A DNA stretch of 64,000 nucleotides from LMUY01 sp965199005 (GTDB lineage: Bacteria; Pseudomonadota; Alphaproteobacteria; Acetobacterales; Acetobacteraceae): positions 1,364,001 to 1,428,000 of the forward strand of contig CBDAQK010000006.1 of the NCBI GenBank assembly GCA_965199005.1, given 5' to 3'. Position numbers and translations under genes: made by a program. The notes under the pieces are model-generated. The model was not told the DNA's origin, searched no databases, and saw only the letters and a program-made list of their open reading frames with translations. Numbering within the stretch: the first letter of the stretch is position 1; every line of letters starts with the position of its first letter. Positions 39,546 to 47,742 of this stretch are shown one piece after another.

Positions 39546-41222
39546 TCATTTCGGCAAAGCGCGCTCCAACACCGCGGCCAGCATTGATTTCAGCGTGTAA
39601 GGCTTTGGCAGGAAAGCAATGTCCTCCGCCGCGAGGTCGCCACGGACCGCTTCCTCTGCGTAGCCGGATGCGAGAATCGCCGGAAGGCCAGGGTATTTGG
39701 CGCGAATCGCCCGCACCAGCGCCGGACCATCCATGCCTGGCATCACCACGTCGGACAACACGGCGGACAGCTTCACCCCCTCCCCCTGTTCGGCCAGCAA
39801 AGCCAGGGCAGCCTCCCCCGACTCGGCGCTCAGCACGGTCCAGCCATCCTTGGTCAGCGCTCGTGCGGCCAGGCGACGCACACCGTCCTCGTCATCCACC
39901 AACAGCACAGTCCGCCCCACCGGGGACGGTGCCGCGGCGACGTGTGCAGCGGCAGCCGGCGCCTCAGCGGTCTCCGCGGCGGCCGCAGGCACCTCGCCGA
40001 TGGGAAGCCGCGGTATCGCCATGAGGTCGCCATCGTGGCGCGGCAGATAGATGCGGATGCGGGTGCCCTTTCCCAGCAGGCTGTCCACCGCCAGGAACCC
40101 GTCGGATTGGCGAATGATCCCGTGCACCGTCGATAGCCCCAGCCCGCTGCCGCCCCGCTCTCGCCGGGTGGTGAAGAACGGGTCGAAAATACGCGGCAGA
40201 ACCTCGGGCGGAATGCCAGTGCCGGTGTCCTGGACCTCCACCATCACGTAGCGGCCGGGTGGAATGGTTTCCTCGCCGCGAATCAGGGCGCGGTAGAGTG
40301 TGATGTGCCCGGTCCGCAGGGTCAGTTGTCCGCCATCCGCCATCGCGTCCCGCGCGTTCACCGCCAGGTTCACCAATACCTGGTCCAACTGCGTCGGATC
40401 CACCCGCACGGTGCGCCCAGGATGCTCCAGTTCCAGCTCCAGCCGAATGGTGCTGCCCAGCAGCCGGCGCAGCAGGCCGGTGAGGTTCTCGACCGCCTCG
40501 TTGATCGACACCGCCCGCGGTTGCAGGGTTTGCTGCCGCCCAAACGCCAGCAATTGCCGCACCAGAGCCGCCCCGCGCCCAGCGCTGGTCCGGATTTGCT
40601 CCAAATCCTCGACCGTTTCAGTCTCCGGCAGGCCGCGGGCCAGCGCTTCGTCGGCCGCCCCGATGATCGCCGTCAGCAAATTGTTGAAATCGTGCGCGAT
40701 CCCGCCCGCCAACTGCCCGACCGCCTGCAGCTTCTGGCTCTGGGCCAGCTGGGCTTCCAGCCGCTTTTGCGCCGAGATATCCGTCAGTTGGAGGATCGCG
40801 CCACTCACCGCCTCGTCGGCCTCGCGCAGCGTAACGGCCGAGACTTCCACGGTCTGATCGGATACCCCGTTTTTGCCGCGGAGCATGGAGATGAAGGCCC
40901 GCGGTGGACGCCGCCCCTGCAGCGCGGGTGCCAATTCGTCCCAGACTTCCTCCTGGCGCTGGTGGCAGAAGATCGACTGCACGGGTTCACCCGGCGAAAG
41001 GTCGCATTCGCGGTCGACCATGCGGCGCAAGGCTTCGTTGACCCGGACGATGTGCCCGGTCCGGTCGATAATGGCGATGCCGACCGCGGATTCCTGCACC
41101 AAGACCTGGAGCATGTCGTCCAACGGGCCTGACAGCCGCTCGAGCAGCCGCTTTGCCCTGGGCTTTCGTTGCGCCCAGGGCCAGGCCCAGCGCTGCGGCG
41201 CAAACAGCATGGTCGTGCTCAT
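39546..41222 (-). CDS. cckA: hybrid sensor histidine kinase, CckA-like
   Basis: 558 residues. A PAS domain (about 40-150: LVQESAVGIAIIDRTGHIVRVNEAL) leads to HisKA (LAQSQKLQAVGQLAGGIAHDFNNLL, phosphoacceptor His177), HATPase (NARDAMADGG, DTGTGIPPE, GGSGLGLSTVHGI) and a C-terminal receiver (VLLVDDEDGVRRL, LSDVVMPGMDGP, SGYAEE, LPKPYT). This order matches CckA, which feeds phosphate through ChpT to CtrA and so controls the cell cycle and, in non-Caulobacter alphaproteobacteria, motility. Caulobacter CckA has transmembrane helices; none is visible here. The ATG overlaps the flhB stop by four bases (ATGA), making it part of the flagellar operon. Other PAS hybrid kinases would look similar, so the name is probable rather than certain. 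Confidence 0.75.
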   Translation of the reverse strand: MSTTMLFAPQRWAWPWAQRKPRAKRLLERLSGPLDDMLQVLVQESAVGIAIIDRTGHIVRVNEALRRMVDRECDLSPGEPVQSIFCHQRQEEVWDELAPALQGRRPPRAFISMLRGKNGVSDQTVEVSAVTLREADEAVSGAILQLTDISAQKRLEAQLAQSQKLQAVGQLAGGIAHDFNNLLTAIIGAADEALARGLPETETVEDLEQIRTSAGRGAALVRQLLAFGRQQTLQPRAVSINEAVENLTGLLRRLLGSTIRLELELEHPGRTVRVDPTQLDQVLVNLAVNARDAMADGGQLTLRTGHITLYRALIRGEETIPPGRYVMVEVQDTGTGIPPEVLPRIFDPFFTTRRERGGSGLGLSTVHGIIRQSDGFLAVDSLLGKGTRIRIYLPRHDGDLMAIPRLPIGEVPAAAAETAEAPAAAAHVAAAPSPVGRTVLLVDDEDGVRRLAARALTKDGWTVLSAESGEAALALLAEQGEGVKLSAVLSDVVMPGMDGPALVRAIRAKYPGLPAILASGYAEEAVRGDLAAEDIAFLPKPYTLKSMLAAVLERALPK

Positions 41223-42265
41223 CGCGCCACCTTGCCGCGAAGCCGCCAAACGTAGGCGATCACCTCAGCGACCATCTTGAAATGCTCCGCGGGAATTTCC
41301 GCATCCAATTCCACCTTATACAACGCGCGGGCGAGCGGCGGGTTAGCGACCATGGGGACGCGATGTTCCTGTGCAACCTCACGGATACGGGCCGCCACCT
41401 CATCCACCCCTTTGGCGACGACTCGAGGGGCGCCTCCCTTGTTGCGATCATAGGTCAGCGCGATGGCGTAGTGGGTTGGGTTGGTAACGACGACGGTTGC
41501 CGCCGGCACCGCCGCCAACATGCGCTTGCGCGAGCGGGCCATGCGAATGGAACGCAGGCGGGCCTTCACATGCGGGTTGCCGTCGGCCTCCTTGTTCTCC
41601 TGCTTGACGTCTTGCTTGCTCATCCGCAGTTCGCTGCCGTGCTTGTGGCGGACCCACCACATATCGGCGCCAGCGATCACGACCTGCGTGCCCAGCAGCG
41701 TCATCGCCAATTGCAGGATTTGGTGCATGATCCGGTCTGCCAGCTGACCTGGCAGCCACGCAGACGCGCCGGTCAGGGCCAGGAACCCACCGGACATCAC
41801 GTGGTAGGCCGTGAAGCCCAGCACCCCCAGCTTGACGATCGATTTGCCCGCCTCCACCAGGCCGTGGAAGCCAAATAGCCGCTTCACGCCCCGCATCGGG
41901 TTCAGCCGCGTGATGTCGGGGACGAGCACGGCCGGGTTGAACACCACACCGGTCTGCAGCAGCGTCGCTGCCACCGACGCCGCGAGAACCCCCAGGATCA
42001 ACGGCGCCGCGATCATCAGGAGCGCCATCAACGCGGAGACCAGGGCCGCCTTCGGATCCTGGTTGGGCGATACGACGAGCATCGCGCCCAGCCGGTTGGC
42101 CATGGTGTGCCCGATGTCAGGACCCATCATCGCCAGCATCATCGTCACCGCGCCCAACCCTGCCAAAGCGGGCACCTCGCGGGAGACGGCGACGCTGCCT
42201 TCCGCCCGCGCCCGCTCTAGCCTTCGGGGGGTGGCGGCCTCTGTGCGATCTTCGCTATCCGACAT
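41219..42265 (-). CDS. flhB: flagellar export switch protein FlhB
   Basis: 348 residues. Four transmembrane helices in the N-terminal half and a cytoplasmic tail with the self-cleavage site NPTH (262-265) within VVTNPTHYAIALTY. FlhB switches the flagellar type III apparatus from rod/hook to filament substrates. N-terminal EDRTEAATPRRLERARAEG is the family start. Located between fliR and the CckA-like kinase, with a three-base gap to fliR and a four-base overlap with the kinase. Confidence 0.95.
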   Translation of the reverse strand: MSDSEDRTEAATPRRLERARAEGSVAVSREVPALAGLGAVTMMLAMMGPDIGHTMANRLGAMLVVSPNQDPKAALVSALMALLMIAAPLILGVLAASVAATLLQTGVVFNPAVLVPDITRLNPMRGVKRLFGFHGLVEAGKSIVKLGVLGFTAYHVMSGGFLALTGASAWLPGQLADRIMHQILQLAMTLLGTQVVIAGADMWWVRHKHGSELRMSKQDVKQENKEADGNPHVKARLRSIRMARSRKRMLAAVPAATVVVTNPTHYAIALTYDRNKGGAPRVVAKGVDEVAARIREVAQEHRVPMVANPPLARALYKVELDAEIPAEHFKMVAEVIAYVWRLRGKVAR

Positions 42266-42268
42266 ATG

Positions 42269-43045
42269 CTACAGACCCGGCAGAGCGTTGAAGGTATCGC
42301 GCGCCGAGTCGATCCAGATTTCGGCCATCCCGGTCGCCAGCACGGCAAGCAACGTGAGGCCGCCCAGGATTTGCCCCGGCATCGCGGCAAAATAAATCTG
42401 CAATTGCGGGATGAGCCGTGAGAGCAGGCCGAGCGAGACTTGCCACACGATGCCGGCGAACACGAAGGGGGCGGCCAACCGCAGCGCAAGACCAAAGGCA
42501 GTCGAGACGGCCGTCACCGCGGCGTCCACCCCGTCGCCCACTGAAATCATGTGGCCCACCGGGACCAGCGCGTAGCTGCCGGCAAGTGCCGCCACCGGCA
42601 GCGCCCATAGCCCGGTTCCCAATACCAGCACCGTGGTTGCCAGCGTAAACAGCCGCATCAGCAGACTGGATTGTCCCAATTCCGGGTCGGGCGAGATGAT
42701 GCTCGTGAGGCCGAGCATGAGCGAGATGATTTGCCCGGCCATCGGCAATGCGAGGGTGATCGACCGTGCCAGCCAGCCCAGGACGCCGCCGCAAAGCAGT
42801 TCCGTGCACACCATGGTCGCCATCGGCCAGAGCCCCGGCGGCGGCACCACACCCACGCCGGGGAGCACGAGGATGACGAGCGACAGGGTCAGCCCAATCC
42901 GGATCGTCGCCGGCAGTTCCATTTCGCCCAGGGCGGGCATCAGCATCACGGCGGCGCCGCAGCGGCAGAGCACGAGCATGAACGTGAACGCCCATCCTGG
43001 CAGCGCGGCCAGGAGCGCCGCCGTGCCGAGCGCCGCACTGTCCAT
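42269..43045 (-). CDS. fliR: flagellar export apparatus protein FliR
   Basis: 258 residues with about five to six membrane helices. Recognisable blocks are FTFMLVLCRCGAAVMLMPALGEMELPATIRIGLTLSL and AGQIISLMLGLTSIISPDPELGQSSLLMRLFTLATTVLVL, typical of FliR/SctT. With FliP and FliQ it forms the export gate in the flagellar basal body. Its start overlaps the fliQ stop by a single base. Confidence 0.95.
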   Translation of the reverse strand: MDSAALGTAALLAALPGWAFTFMLVLCRCGAAVMLMPALGEMELPATIRIGLTLSLVILVLPGVGVVPPPGLWPMATMVCTELLCGGVLGWLARSITLALPMAGQIISLMLGLTSIISPDPELGQSSLLMRLFTLATTVLVLGTGLWALPVAALAGSYALVPVGHMISVGDGVDAAVTAVSTAFGLALRLAAPFVFAGIVWQVSLGLLSRLIPQLQIYFAAMPGQILGGLTLLAVLATGMAEIWIDSARDTFNALPGL

Positions 43046-43317
43046 TATTGGCCGCCGAGGGCGATCATTTGGTCGAACAGCGCCTGGGTGTAGTCGGTGA
43101 GCGTCGAGAGCATGAACGGGCCGGTCAGGGCCAGCACGCTGATGATCACGGCGGCCTTTGGCACGAACGCCAGCGTCGCCTCGTTGACCTGGGTGATCGC
43201 CTGTACCAGCGACATGAAAACGCCAACCGTCAGGGCGGCAATCAGCGCCGGGCCGCCCATCTTCAGCGCGACGATCACGGTTGCGTGCAGTGCTGCACCA
43301 ACATCGCCCTCACCCAT
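43045..43317 (-). CDS. fliQ: flagellar export apparatus protein FliQ
   Basis: 90 residues with two transmembrane helices (MGGPALIAALTVGVFMSLVQAITQVNEATLAFVPKAAVIISVLALTGPF in outline). QAITQVNE and FVPK are the conserved FliQ/SctS marks. Gate component with FliP and FliR. It lies 13 bases after fliE, in the same minus-strand operon. Confidence 0.95.
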   Translation of the reverse strand: MGEGDVGAALHATVIVALKMGGPALIAALTVGVFMSLVQAITQVNEATLAFVPKAAVIISVLALTGPFMLSTLTDYTQALFDQMIALGGQ

Positions 43318-43330
43318 GCCAGCCTCCGTT

Positions 43331-43636
43331 TTAGATCGGCATCTTCATGATATCCTGATAGGCCTGCACGACGCGGTCGCGTATTGCGGCCGTCGACTGC
43401 AGCGCGAGCTCCGCGCGGTTCACCGCCGTCACCACGTCGGTCAGGTTGCCAGTACCTGCGATCGCTTCGGCGGATTTCGCGTCCGCCGTATGCCCGGCAT
43501 CCACCACCCCCTGCAGCGCCGTGGTCAGCGCATTGCCGAAGCCCTCCATGCTGGGGCTCTGCCCAGCGGCCACGCTGCCATACGCGTTGGCCGCGGTAGA
43601 GGCGCTGACGGAGGTGGATAGCGCGGGTATGCTCAT
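43331..43636 (-). CDS. fliE: flagellar hook-basal body complex protein FliE
   Basis: 101 residues. The C-terminal half TDVVTAVNRAELALQSTAAIRDRVVQAYQDIMKMPI is the conserved FliE motif (..VQ.A.L.LQ....VRN..V.AY.EIM.M..). FliE links the MS ring to the proximal rod and is an early export substrate. The ATG overlaps the flgC stop by four bases. Confidence 0.95.
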   Translation of the reverse strand: MSIPALSTSVSASTAANAYGSVAAGQSPSMEGFGNALTTALQGVVDAGHTADAKSAEAIAGTGNLTDVVTAVNRAELALQSTAAIRDRVVQAYQDIMKMPI

Positions 43637-44040
43637 TTGAGCAGGTCAATCGCTCGCGTCAGCATCCCGCGGGTCACTTCCATGACGTTCAGATTGGCGC
43701 TGAAGGACCGCTGCGCCTCCCGCATGTCCATGACCTCGACGAAACTGTTGACGTTGGGCGTCTGGACATAGCCCTGCGCGTCAGCGGCGGGGTGGGATGG
43801 ATCGTAGCGCTTGGGAAAGCTGGCCTTGTCGGTGCCGATAGTCTTGACGCGGATGGTTTGTGCTCCCACCGAGTCCTCCATTTTTTGCTCGAACGTAATG
43901 GTTTTGCGGCGGTATGGCGCACCACCCGGCGTGTCGCCCGTGGTGTCCTGGTTGGCGAGGTTTTCCGCGATGACGCGCAGGCGCGTGGTCTGCGCGTCCA
44001 TGCCGCGCGCCGAGATGGTCATTGCCTTTGTGAGATCCAT
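43633..44040 (-). CDS. flgC: flagellar basal-body rod protein FlgC
   Basis: 135 residues. Shows the rod-protein N-terminal motif (MDLTKAMTISARGMDAQTTRLRVIAENLANQDTTG) and the C-terminal VNSFVEVMDMREAQRSFSANLNVMEVTRGMLTRAIDLL. Proximal rod subunit exported by the flagellar apparatus. Eight bases separate it from flgB. Confidence 0.96.
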   Translation of the reverse strand: MDLTKAMTISARGMDAQTTRLRVIAENLANQDTTGDTPGGAPYRRKTITFEQKMEDSVGAQTIRVKTIGTDKASFPKRYDPSHPAADAQGYVQTPNVNSFVEVMDMREAQRSFSANLNVMEVTRGMLTRAIDLLK

Positions 44041-44048
44041 GATGGCTC

Positions 44049-44429
44049 CTACTTGCCAAGCGCGATGCGATATAGGCCGAGGTACTTTTTGTACAGGTTG
44101 GTCACCAGCGCTTGCGCGCCGTCCGTGTCGGCAACCTTGGTGAGTTGCTCCTCGATCGACACGGCATTGCCGTCCGGGGCGCGTTCGGTTGGCCGCAGCA
44201 TCGGGTCGATGCGCCCGGCCGAACTGGTGCCCGTTATGTGCGCCGGGTTGGTGATGGCCAGATCCGGCAACGTCCTCGAGAGGGTCTCCGCAAACGGCTG
44301 CAAATCCTTGGCGACGTAGCCGGGCGTGTTGGCGTTGGCGATGTTCTGCGCCAGCAGGCCTTGCCGCCTGTCGATCCAGGCGAGACGCTTCTCTGCCAGG
44401 TCGAACAACCCCATGCCGTCATTGCTCAT
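44049..44429 (-). CDS. flgB: flagellar basal-body rod protein FlgB
   Basis: 126 residues from ATG 44429; ATG 44414 (MGLFDLAEKRL) is an equally good alternative, since FlgB usually begins just before LFDLA. The motif QGLLAQNIANANTPGYVAKDL is the rod-protein signature. Longer upstream starts would overlap the divergent gene at 44515. First gene of the operon flgB-flgC-fliE-fliQ-fliR-flhB-cckA. No promoter could be assigned in the short divergent region. Confidence 0.92.
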   Translation of the reverse strand: MSNDGMGLFDLAEKRLAWIDRRQGLLAQNIANANTPGYVAKDLQPFAETLSRTLPDLAITNPAHITGTSSAGRIDPMLRPTERAPDGNAVSIEEQLTKVADTDGAQALVTNLYKKYLGLYRIALGK

Positions 44430-44514
44430 GCGCGCAATGTCGCGCGCAGTAGTTTCGGCCAGGTTAAAACCGGCTGGCAACGCTTCGGTAATCCATGCCT
44501 GCCCATAGTGGGGC

Positions 44515-44805
44515 ATGACAACCACCGGGCTGTTCAACTTCGATAGTGCCGACTACGAGGCCTCGGCGATCAAAACCGCCGTGAGCATGGCTGATGGCTT
44601 GGCACGCACCATCACGATCGCCCGGCTGCTCGTGGAAAACGGGCGGACCGTGGACATGGCCGGGCTCGACCGCGGCGTCGGCCTGCTCGTCGCCAAGACG
44701 CTGGACCTGCCGCCCGAGGCAGGCCGCAATCTGCGCCCGACACTGATGATGGTTTTGGCCGAGGCAAACCGCTTGACGGAGGCACTTCGACACCAAGGCG
44801 ACTGA
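44515..44805 (+). CDS. hypothetical protein in flagellar cluster, 96 aa
   Basis: A small helical protein (TTTGLFNFDSADYEASAI at the start, then DGLARTITIARLLVENGRTVDMAGL and LPPEAGRNLRPTLMMVLAEANRLTEAL). It is transcribed rightward, divergent from flgB, and 63 bases upstream of fliO. No membrane segment or known motif. Position suggests a flagellar assembly or chaperone role, but nothing in the sequence proves it. Confidence 0.6.
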   Translation: MTTTGLFNFDSADYEASAIKTAVSMADGLARTITIARLLVENGRTVDMAGLDRGVGLLVAKTLDLPPEAGRNLRPTLMMVLAEANRLTEALRHQGD

Positions 44806-44868
44806 CGGCGACCACCCGGCGGCAAAATGCCGCTGGAGGCTTCCGAGGCAAAATGCCGAAAGGATGCG

Positions 44869-45129
44869 ATGACGACGATGTCCATGGTTACCGCCGTGGC
44901 GGCGCTTGCCGCGGTGTTGCTGCTGATCCTGCTGGCCGGCCGGCTGGCACGGATGAGCCGGTTCGTCCGCCCGCGGGGGGCTGGCCCGGCACGGATGGCC
45001 ATCCGGGAAACTCTGGTCCTGGACCCGCGCCGGCGGTTGCTGCTGGTGCAATGCGACGGGCGAACGGTCGTGTTGCTGACTGGCCCGCAGGACCAGGTGG
45101 TCGGTTGGCTGCCGGAGGCCACGTCGTGA
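44869..45129 (+). CDS. fliO: flagellar biosynthesis protein FliO
   Basis: 86 residues from ATG 44869, with an AAAGGA ribosome site. One N-terminal membrane helix (MVTAVAALAAVLLLILLAG) is followed by a short cytoplasmic beta domain (RMAIRETLVLDPRRRLLLVQCDGRTVVLLTGPQDQVVGWL), the FliO/MopB pattern. FliO assists FliP assembly in the export gate. It overlaps fliP by four bases, which supports the assignment. Confidence 0.85.
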   Translation: MTTMSMVTAVAALAAVLLLILLAGRLARMSRFVRPRGAGPARMAIRETLVLDPRRRLLLVQCDGRTVVLLTGPQDQVVGWLPEATS

Positions 45130-45890
45130 AGGCGCGCGCGGTTTGGCGGAGCGCCATGCAGTGGCTCCTCCTCGGGATCATGCTGCTCGCCGCGGCCTCC
45201 CCCGCCATGGCGCAGTCGGTCAGCATCGATCTGGGCGCCGCCGGGCAAACCGGTGCGACCAGCCGCCTGGTGCAGTTGACGGCGCTCATCACGGTCTTGT
45301 CGGTGGCCCCGAGCCTGCTGGTGATGATGACCGCGTTCACCCGGATCGTGATCGTACTGTCGCTGTTGCGATCCGCCATCGGGGCGCAGGGCACGCCGCC
45401 CAACACCGTCCTGATCGGGCTGGCGCTGTTCCTCACCTACTTCGTGATGCAGCCCGTGCTGGACCAGGCTTACACCACCGGGTTGGTGCCGATGACGGAC
45501 GGGCGGGTCGGCGAACTCGAAGGGTTGCGGCTGACGGCTGAGCCGTTCCGCCATTTCATGGCGGTCAACGTCCGCGGCGCGGATTTGCAGCTTTTCCTCG
45601 GCATCGCGCACCTGCCGCCAGCGTCCACCCCGGACGGTGCGCCGTGGCGCGCCCTGATACCGGCATTCCTGATCGGAGAACTGCGCCGGGCGTTCGAAAT
45701 GGGGTTCTTGCTGTATCTCCCCTTCCTGGTGATCGACATGGTCGTGGGCAGCGTGCTGATGAGCCTGGGTATGATGATGCTACCGCCCTCCAGCATCAGC
45801 TTGCCGTTCAAACTGATTTTCTTCGTGTTGGTGGATGGCTGGCGCTTGGTCTCCGGCAGCCTGGTGCAGGGCTTTGCCAACGGGAGTTGA
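45126..45890 (+). CDS. fliP: flagellar export apparatus protein FliP
   Basis: 254 residues from a GTG overlapping the fliO stop (GTGA). A cleavable signal peptide (MQWLLLGIMLLAAASPAMAQ) is typical of FliP. Signature blocks are VMMTAFTRIVIVLSLLRSAIGAQGTPPNTVLIGLALFLTYFVM, IPAFLIGELRRAFEMGFLLYLPFLVIDMVV and MSLGMMMLPPSSISLPFKLIFFVLVDGW. Core of the export gate with FliQ and FliR. Confidence 0.95.
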   Translation: MKARAVWRSAMQWLLLGIMLLAAASPAMAQSVSIDLGAAGQTGATSRLVQLTALITVLSVAPSLLVMMTAFTRIVIVLSLLRSAIGAQGTPPNTVLIGLALFLTYFVMQPVLDQAYTTGLVPMTDGRVGELEGLRLTAEPFRHFMAVNVRGADLQLFLGIAHLPPASTPDGAPWRALIPAFLIGELRRAFEMGFLLYLPFLVIDMVVGSVLMSLGMMMLPPSSISLPFKLIFFVLVDGWRLVSGSLVQGFANGS

Positions 45891-45945
45891 TGCAAACTGC
45901 ACCGGCTTGGGGCGTTGGACTTGTCGGTAAGCACAGGAGAGCGGC

Positions 45946-46233
45946 GTGAAACAGCCCCATACAGAACAGACGATCGACCACTCCGACGGTCAGCAGAACA
46001 CCGGCAACCATCACCGGCCCAACACGCCGGATGCTGGTGGCGCCGACCGGCTGGGTGGGACGCGCGCCGGGGCGGAGAACGTGGAAACCGACCGCGATAG
46101 CCGCGCGGAGTCGATCGAGACCGGGACGGATGTGGATAAGGTGTCTGGCCTGGATGAGGTGAACACCAGCACCAAGCACGTGGAGAACAATCGCGAGCGC
46201 CATCCCGAACGGGACGAGCACGGCCGGTTGTAA
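45946..46233 (+). CDS. very hydrophilic hypothetical protein, 95 aa
   Basis: Starts GTG after a GGAGAG site. The product is almost all polar or charged (many His, Asp, Glu, Asn, Arg, Thr) with no predicted hydrophobic core, so it is probably disordered. Lies 55 bases after fliP on the same strand. Resembles small stress or hydrophilin-like proteins in composition only. Function unknown. Confidence 0.45.
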   Translation: MKQPHTEQTIDHSDGQQNTGNHHRPNTPDAGGADRLGGTRAGAENVETDRDSRAESIETGTDVDKVSGLDEVNTSTKHVENNRERHPERDEHGRL

Positions 46234-46493
46234 TCCGAACCGGCCGCCGCTCAGCAACCCGTGTCCCGACGGAGGCTTTCCTCCAGGCCACACAGCCATT
46301 GCGGGCGCGGACCGCGAGCGGAACCGGAGAAGCGAGCGGCAGCCGAACAGCTTACCCAACGCGACGGGAACGGGGAGATAGGGCTTCTGCCCCTCGGGCG
46401 CAACGTATTTATGCTGTAGGCCTATGACGCGGCGCGGATAACCAGCCCAGGGACGGGGATGGGAAAGCCACATCCTACTGGCATAGCTCGTGG
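46234..46493. other. 260-base region without a recognisable gene
   Basis: Lies between the small hydrophilic gene and the decayed antitoxin. The minus strand downstream of the antitoxin remnant, where a toxin gene would be expected, has an open stretch but nothing resembling Doc, PIN or RelE proteins. Confidence 0.35.
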
Positions 46494-46729
46494 TCACACG
46501 CCCGCGACGAGTCTGGCGCGCGTGGCCTCTAGAGCGGCAATGTCCGCCTCGGTGAATCAGAAGGCGGAAGCACCTGCCGGTCCCGCCGCCTGAGCCGCTG
46601 ATATTCATCGGCGGAAACCAGCACCGCAGTCTCGCGGCCGTTGTGCATCACCACAATAGGTTAGGTTAGGGCCAAATCCTGGTAGAGGCCGATATTGCGC
46701 TGAAACTCGCCGGCAGGAACTTTGATCAT
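46494..46729 (-). pseudogene. Phd/YefM-family antitoxin pseudogene
   Basis: On the minus strand from ATG 46729 the frame reads MIKVPAGEFQRNIGLYQDLA, then LT, a TAA, then PIVVMHNGRETAVLVSADEY and QRLRRRDRQVL. This is the Phd/YefM antitoxin fold (GEFQRNIG.YQDLAL..P..V..NGRE..VL.SA.EY.RL). The TAA stands where such proteins have Gln (CAA to TAA). After DRQVL the expected helix FTEADIAALEATRARLVAGV continues in a different frame and itself contains a stop, so a frameshift is present as well. No toxin gene follows. A relic of a toxin-antitoxin module. Confidence 0.75.
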
Positions 46730-46788
46730 CGGACTGAGCTTTTGATGTGAACTCGATTACCCACGAATTACATCATTTTGCAATCTAA

Positions 46789-47655
46789 CTATCGATCGCA
46801 AGTTTGCCGCAGAGCCGCGGAAATGTAGGGTGGCAGTGCGAAAGCGGCAGCGTGCACGGCTGGCGACCAATAGCGAGTCGCCCCGAGGATACCCGATGCG
46901 CCCGCCCTCGAGGCCAGCTCCGCCGGCGGCACAGCCTGGATGGGCTGGTCGCTAGCAATGCCCAGGGCCATGAACCCACCGACATAGGTCGGAACCGCAG
47001 CAACGTAGGCACTGACATGCGCGAACACGCTGGCCCGCAAGGCTGTCGTGTCCCGCAATTCCTCCGCCTGCATGAACGGCACGCCGCACTGGTTCACCAG
47101 CACCCCGCCCGGCCGCAGGATGCGGGCGCAGTCGCGATAGAACGCCTCGCTGAACAAGACCTCACCCGGGCCGGCTGGATCGGTGCTATCGACGATGATG
47201 ACGTCGACGGACGCAGCCTCCGCCGCGGCGACGTGAGCAATCCCATCCCCAACGATCACGCGCGCCCGGCTATCCTCCCAGGCCGCGCCGCCGATGCTAG
47301 GCAAATATTCGCGGGAGAGCCGGATCACGGCCCCGTCGATCTCCACCAACGTTGCCCGCTGCACACCCCGGTGCTGCAGCACCCGCCGGAGCACGCCGCC
47401 ATCACCCGCACCGATGATCAACACCCGCTCCGCCGCGCCATGCTGGATGAGCGGAACGTGGGCGATCATCTCCTGGTAGGCGAATTCGTCCGCCTCGGTG
47501 ATTTGGATGACTCCATCCAGCAGCAGGACGCGCCCGTGGGAGACGGTCTCCACCACGACGATTTCCTGGAAGGCAGACCGCTCGCGCGCCAGTTCCCGCA
47601 CCACCTGGAAGGTTTGTGCCCAGCCCGGGTAGAGCGTTTCGGAGATCCAGGTCAT
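46789..47655 (-). CDS. speE: spermidine synthase
   Basis: 288 residues from ATG 47655 (MTWISETLYPGWAQTFQV). Aminopropyltransferase motifs: ITEADEFAYQEMIAHVPL, VLIIGAGDGGVLRRVL (S-adenosyl site), VEIDGAVIRLSREYLP, VIIVDSTDPAGPGEVLFSEAFYRDC with the catalytic Asp. It transfers aminopropyl from decarboxylated SAM to putrescine in the cytoplasm. The preceding speD supplies the donor; 87 bases separate them and both read leftward. The in-frame extension upstream of the ATG is not needed by the family. Confidence 0.95.
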   Translation of the reverse strand: MTWISETLYPGWAQTFQVVRELARERSAFQEIVVVETVSHGRVLLLDGVIQITEADEFAYQEMIAHVPLIQHGAAERVLIIGAGDGGVLRRVLQHRGVQRATLVEIDGAVIRLSREYLPSIGGAAWEDSRARVIVGDGIAHVAAAEAASVDVIIVDSTDPAGPGEVLFSEAFYRDCARILRPGGVLVNQCGVPFMQAEELRDTTALRASVFAHVSAYVAAVPTYVGGFMALGIASDQPIQAVPPAELASRAGASGILGATRYWSPAVHAAAFALPPYISAALRQTCDR

Positions 47656-47742
47656 GGGTGCGTCATCCCAAATACGGGTCGCGCCGGGTAAACGACCCCG
47701 GTCCACGGCACAGCGAGCGACGGGGCGGCTAAGCCCCGCCCA

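Noticed and set aside
44430..44514. Sigma-54 promoter for flgB on the minus strand
   Set aside because: The best candidate (TGGC...CTGC) has 11 bases between GG and GC instead of ten and a poor -24 element.
46234..46493. Possible toxin gene after the antitoxin remnant
   Set aside because: The minus-strand frame there has no Doc, PIN, RelE or HigB features.
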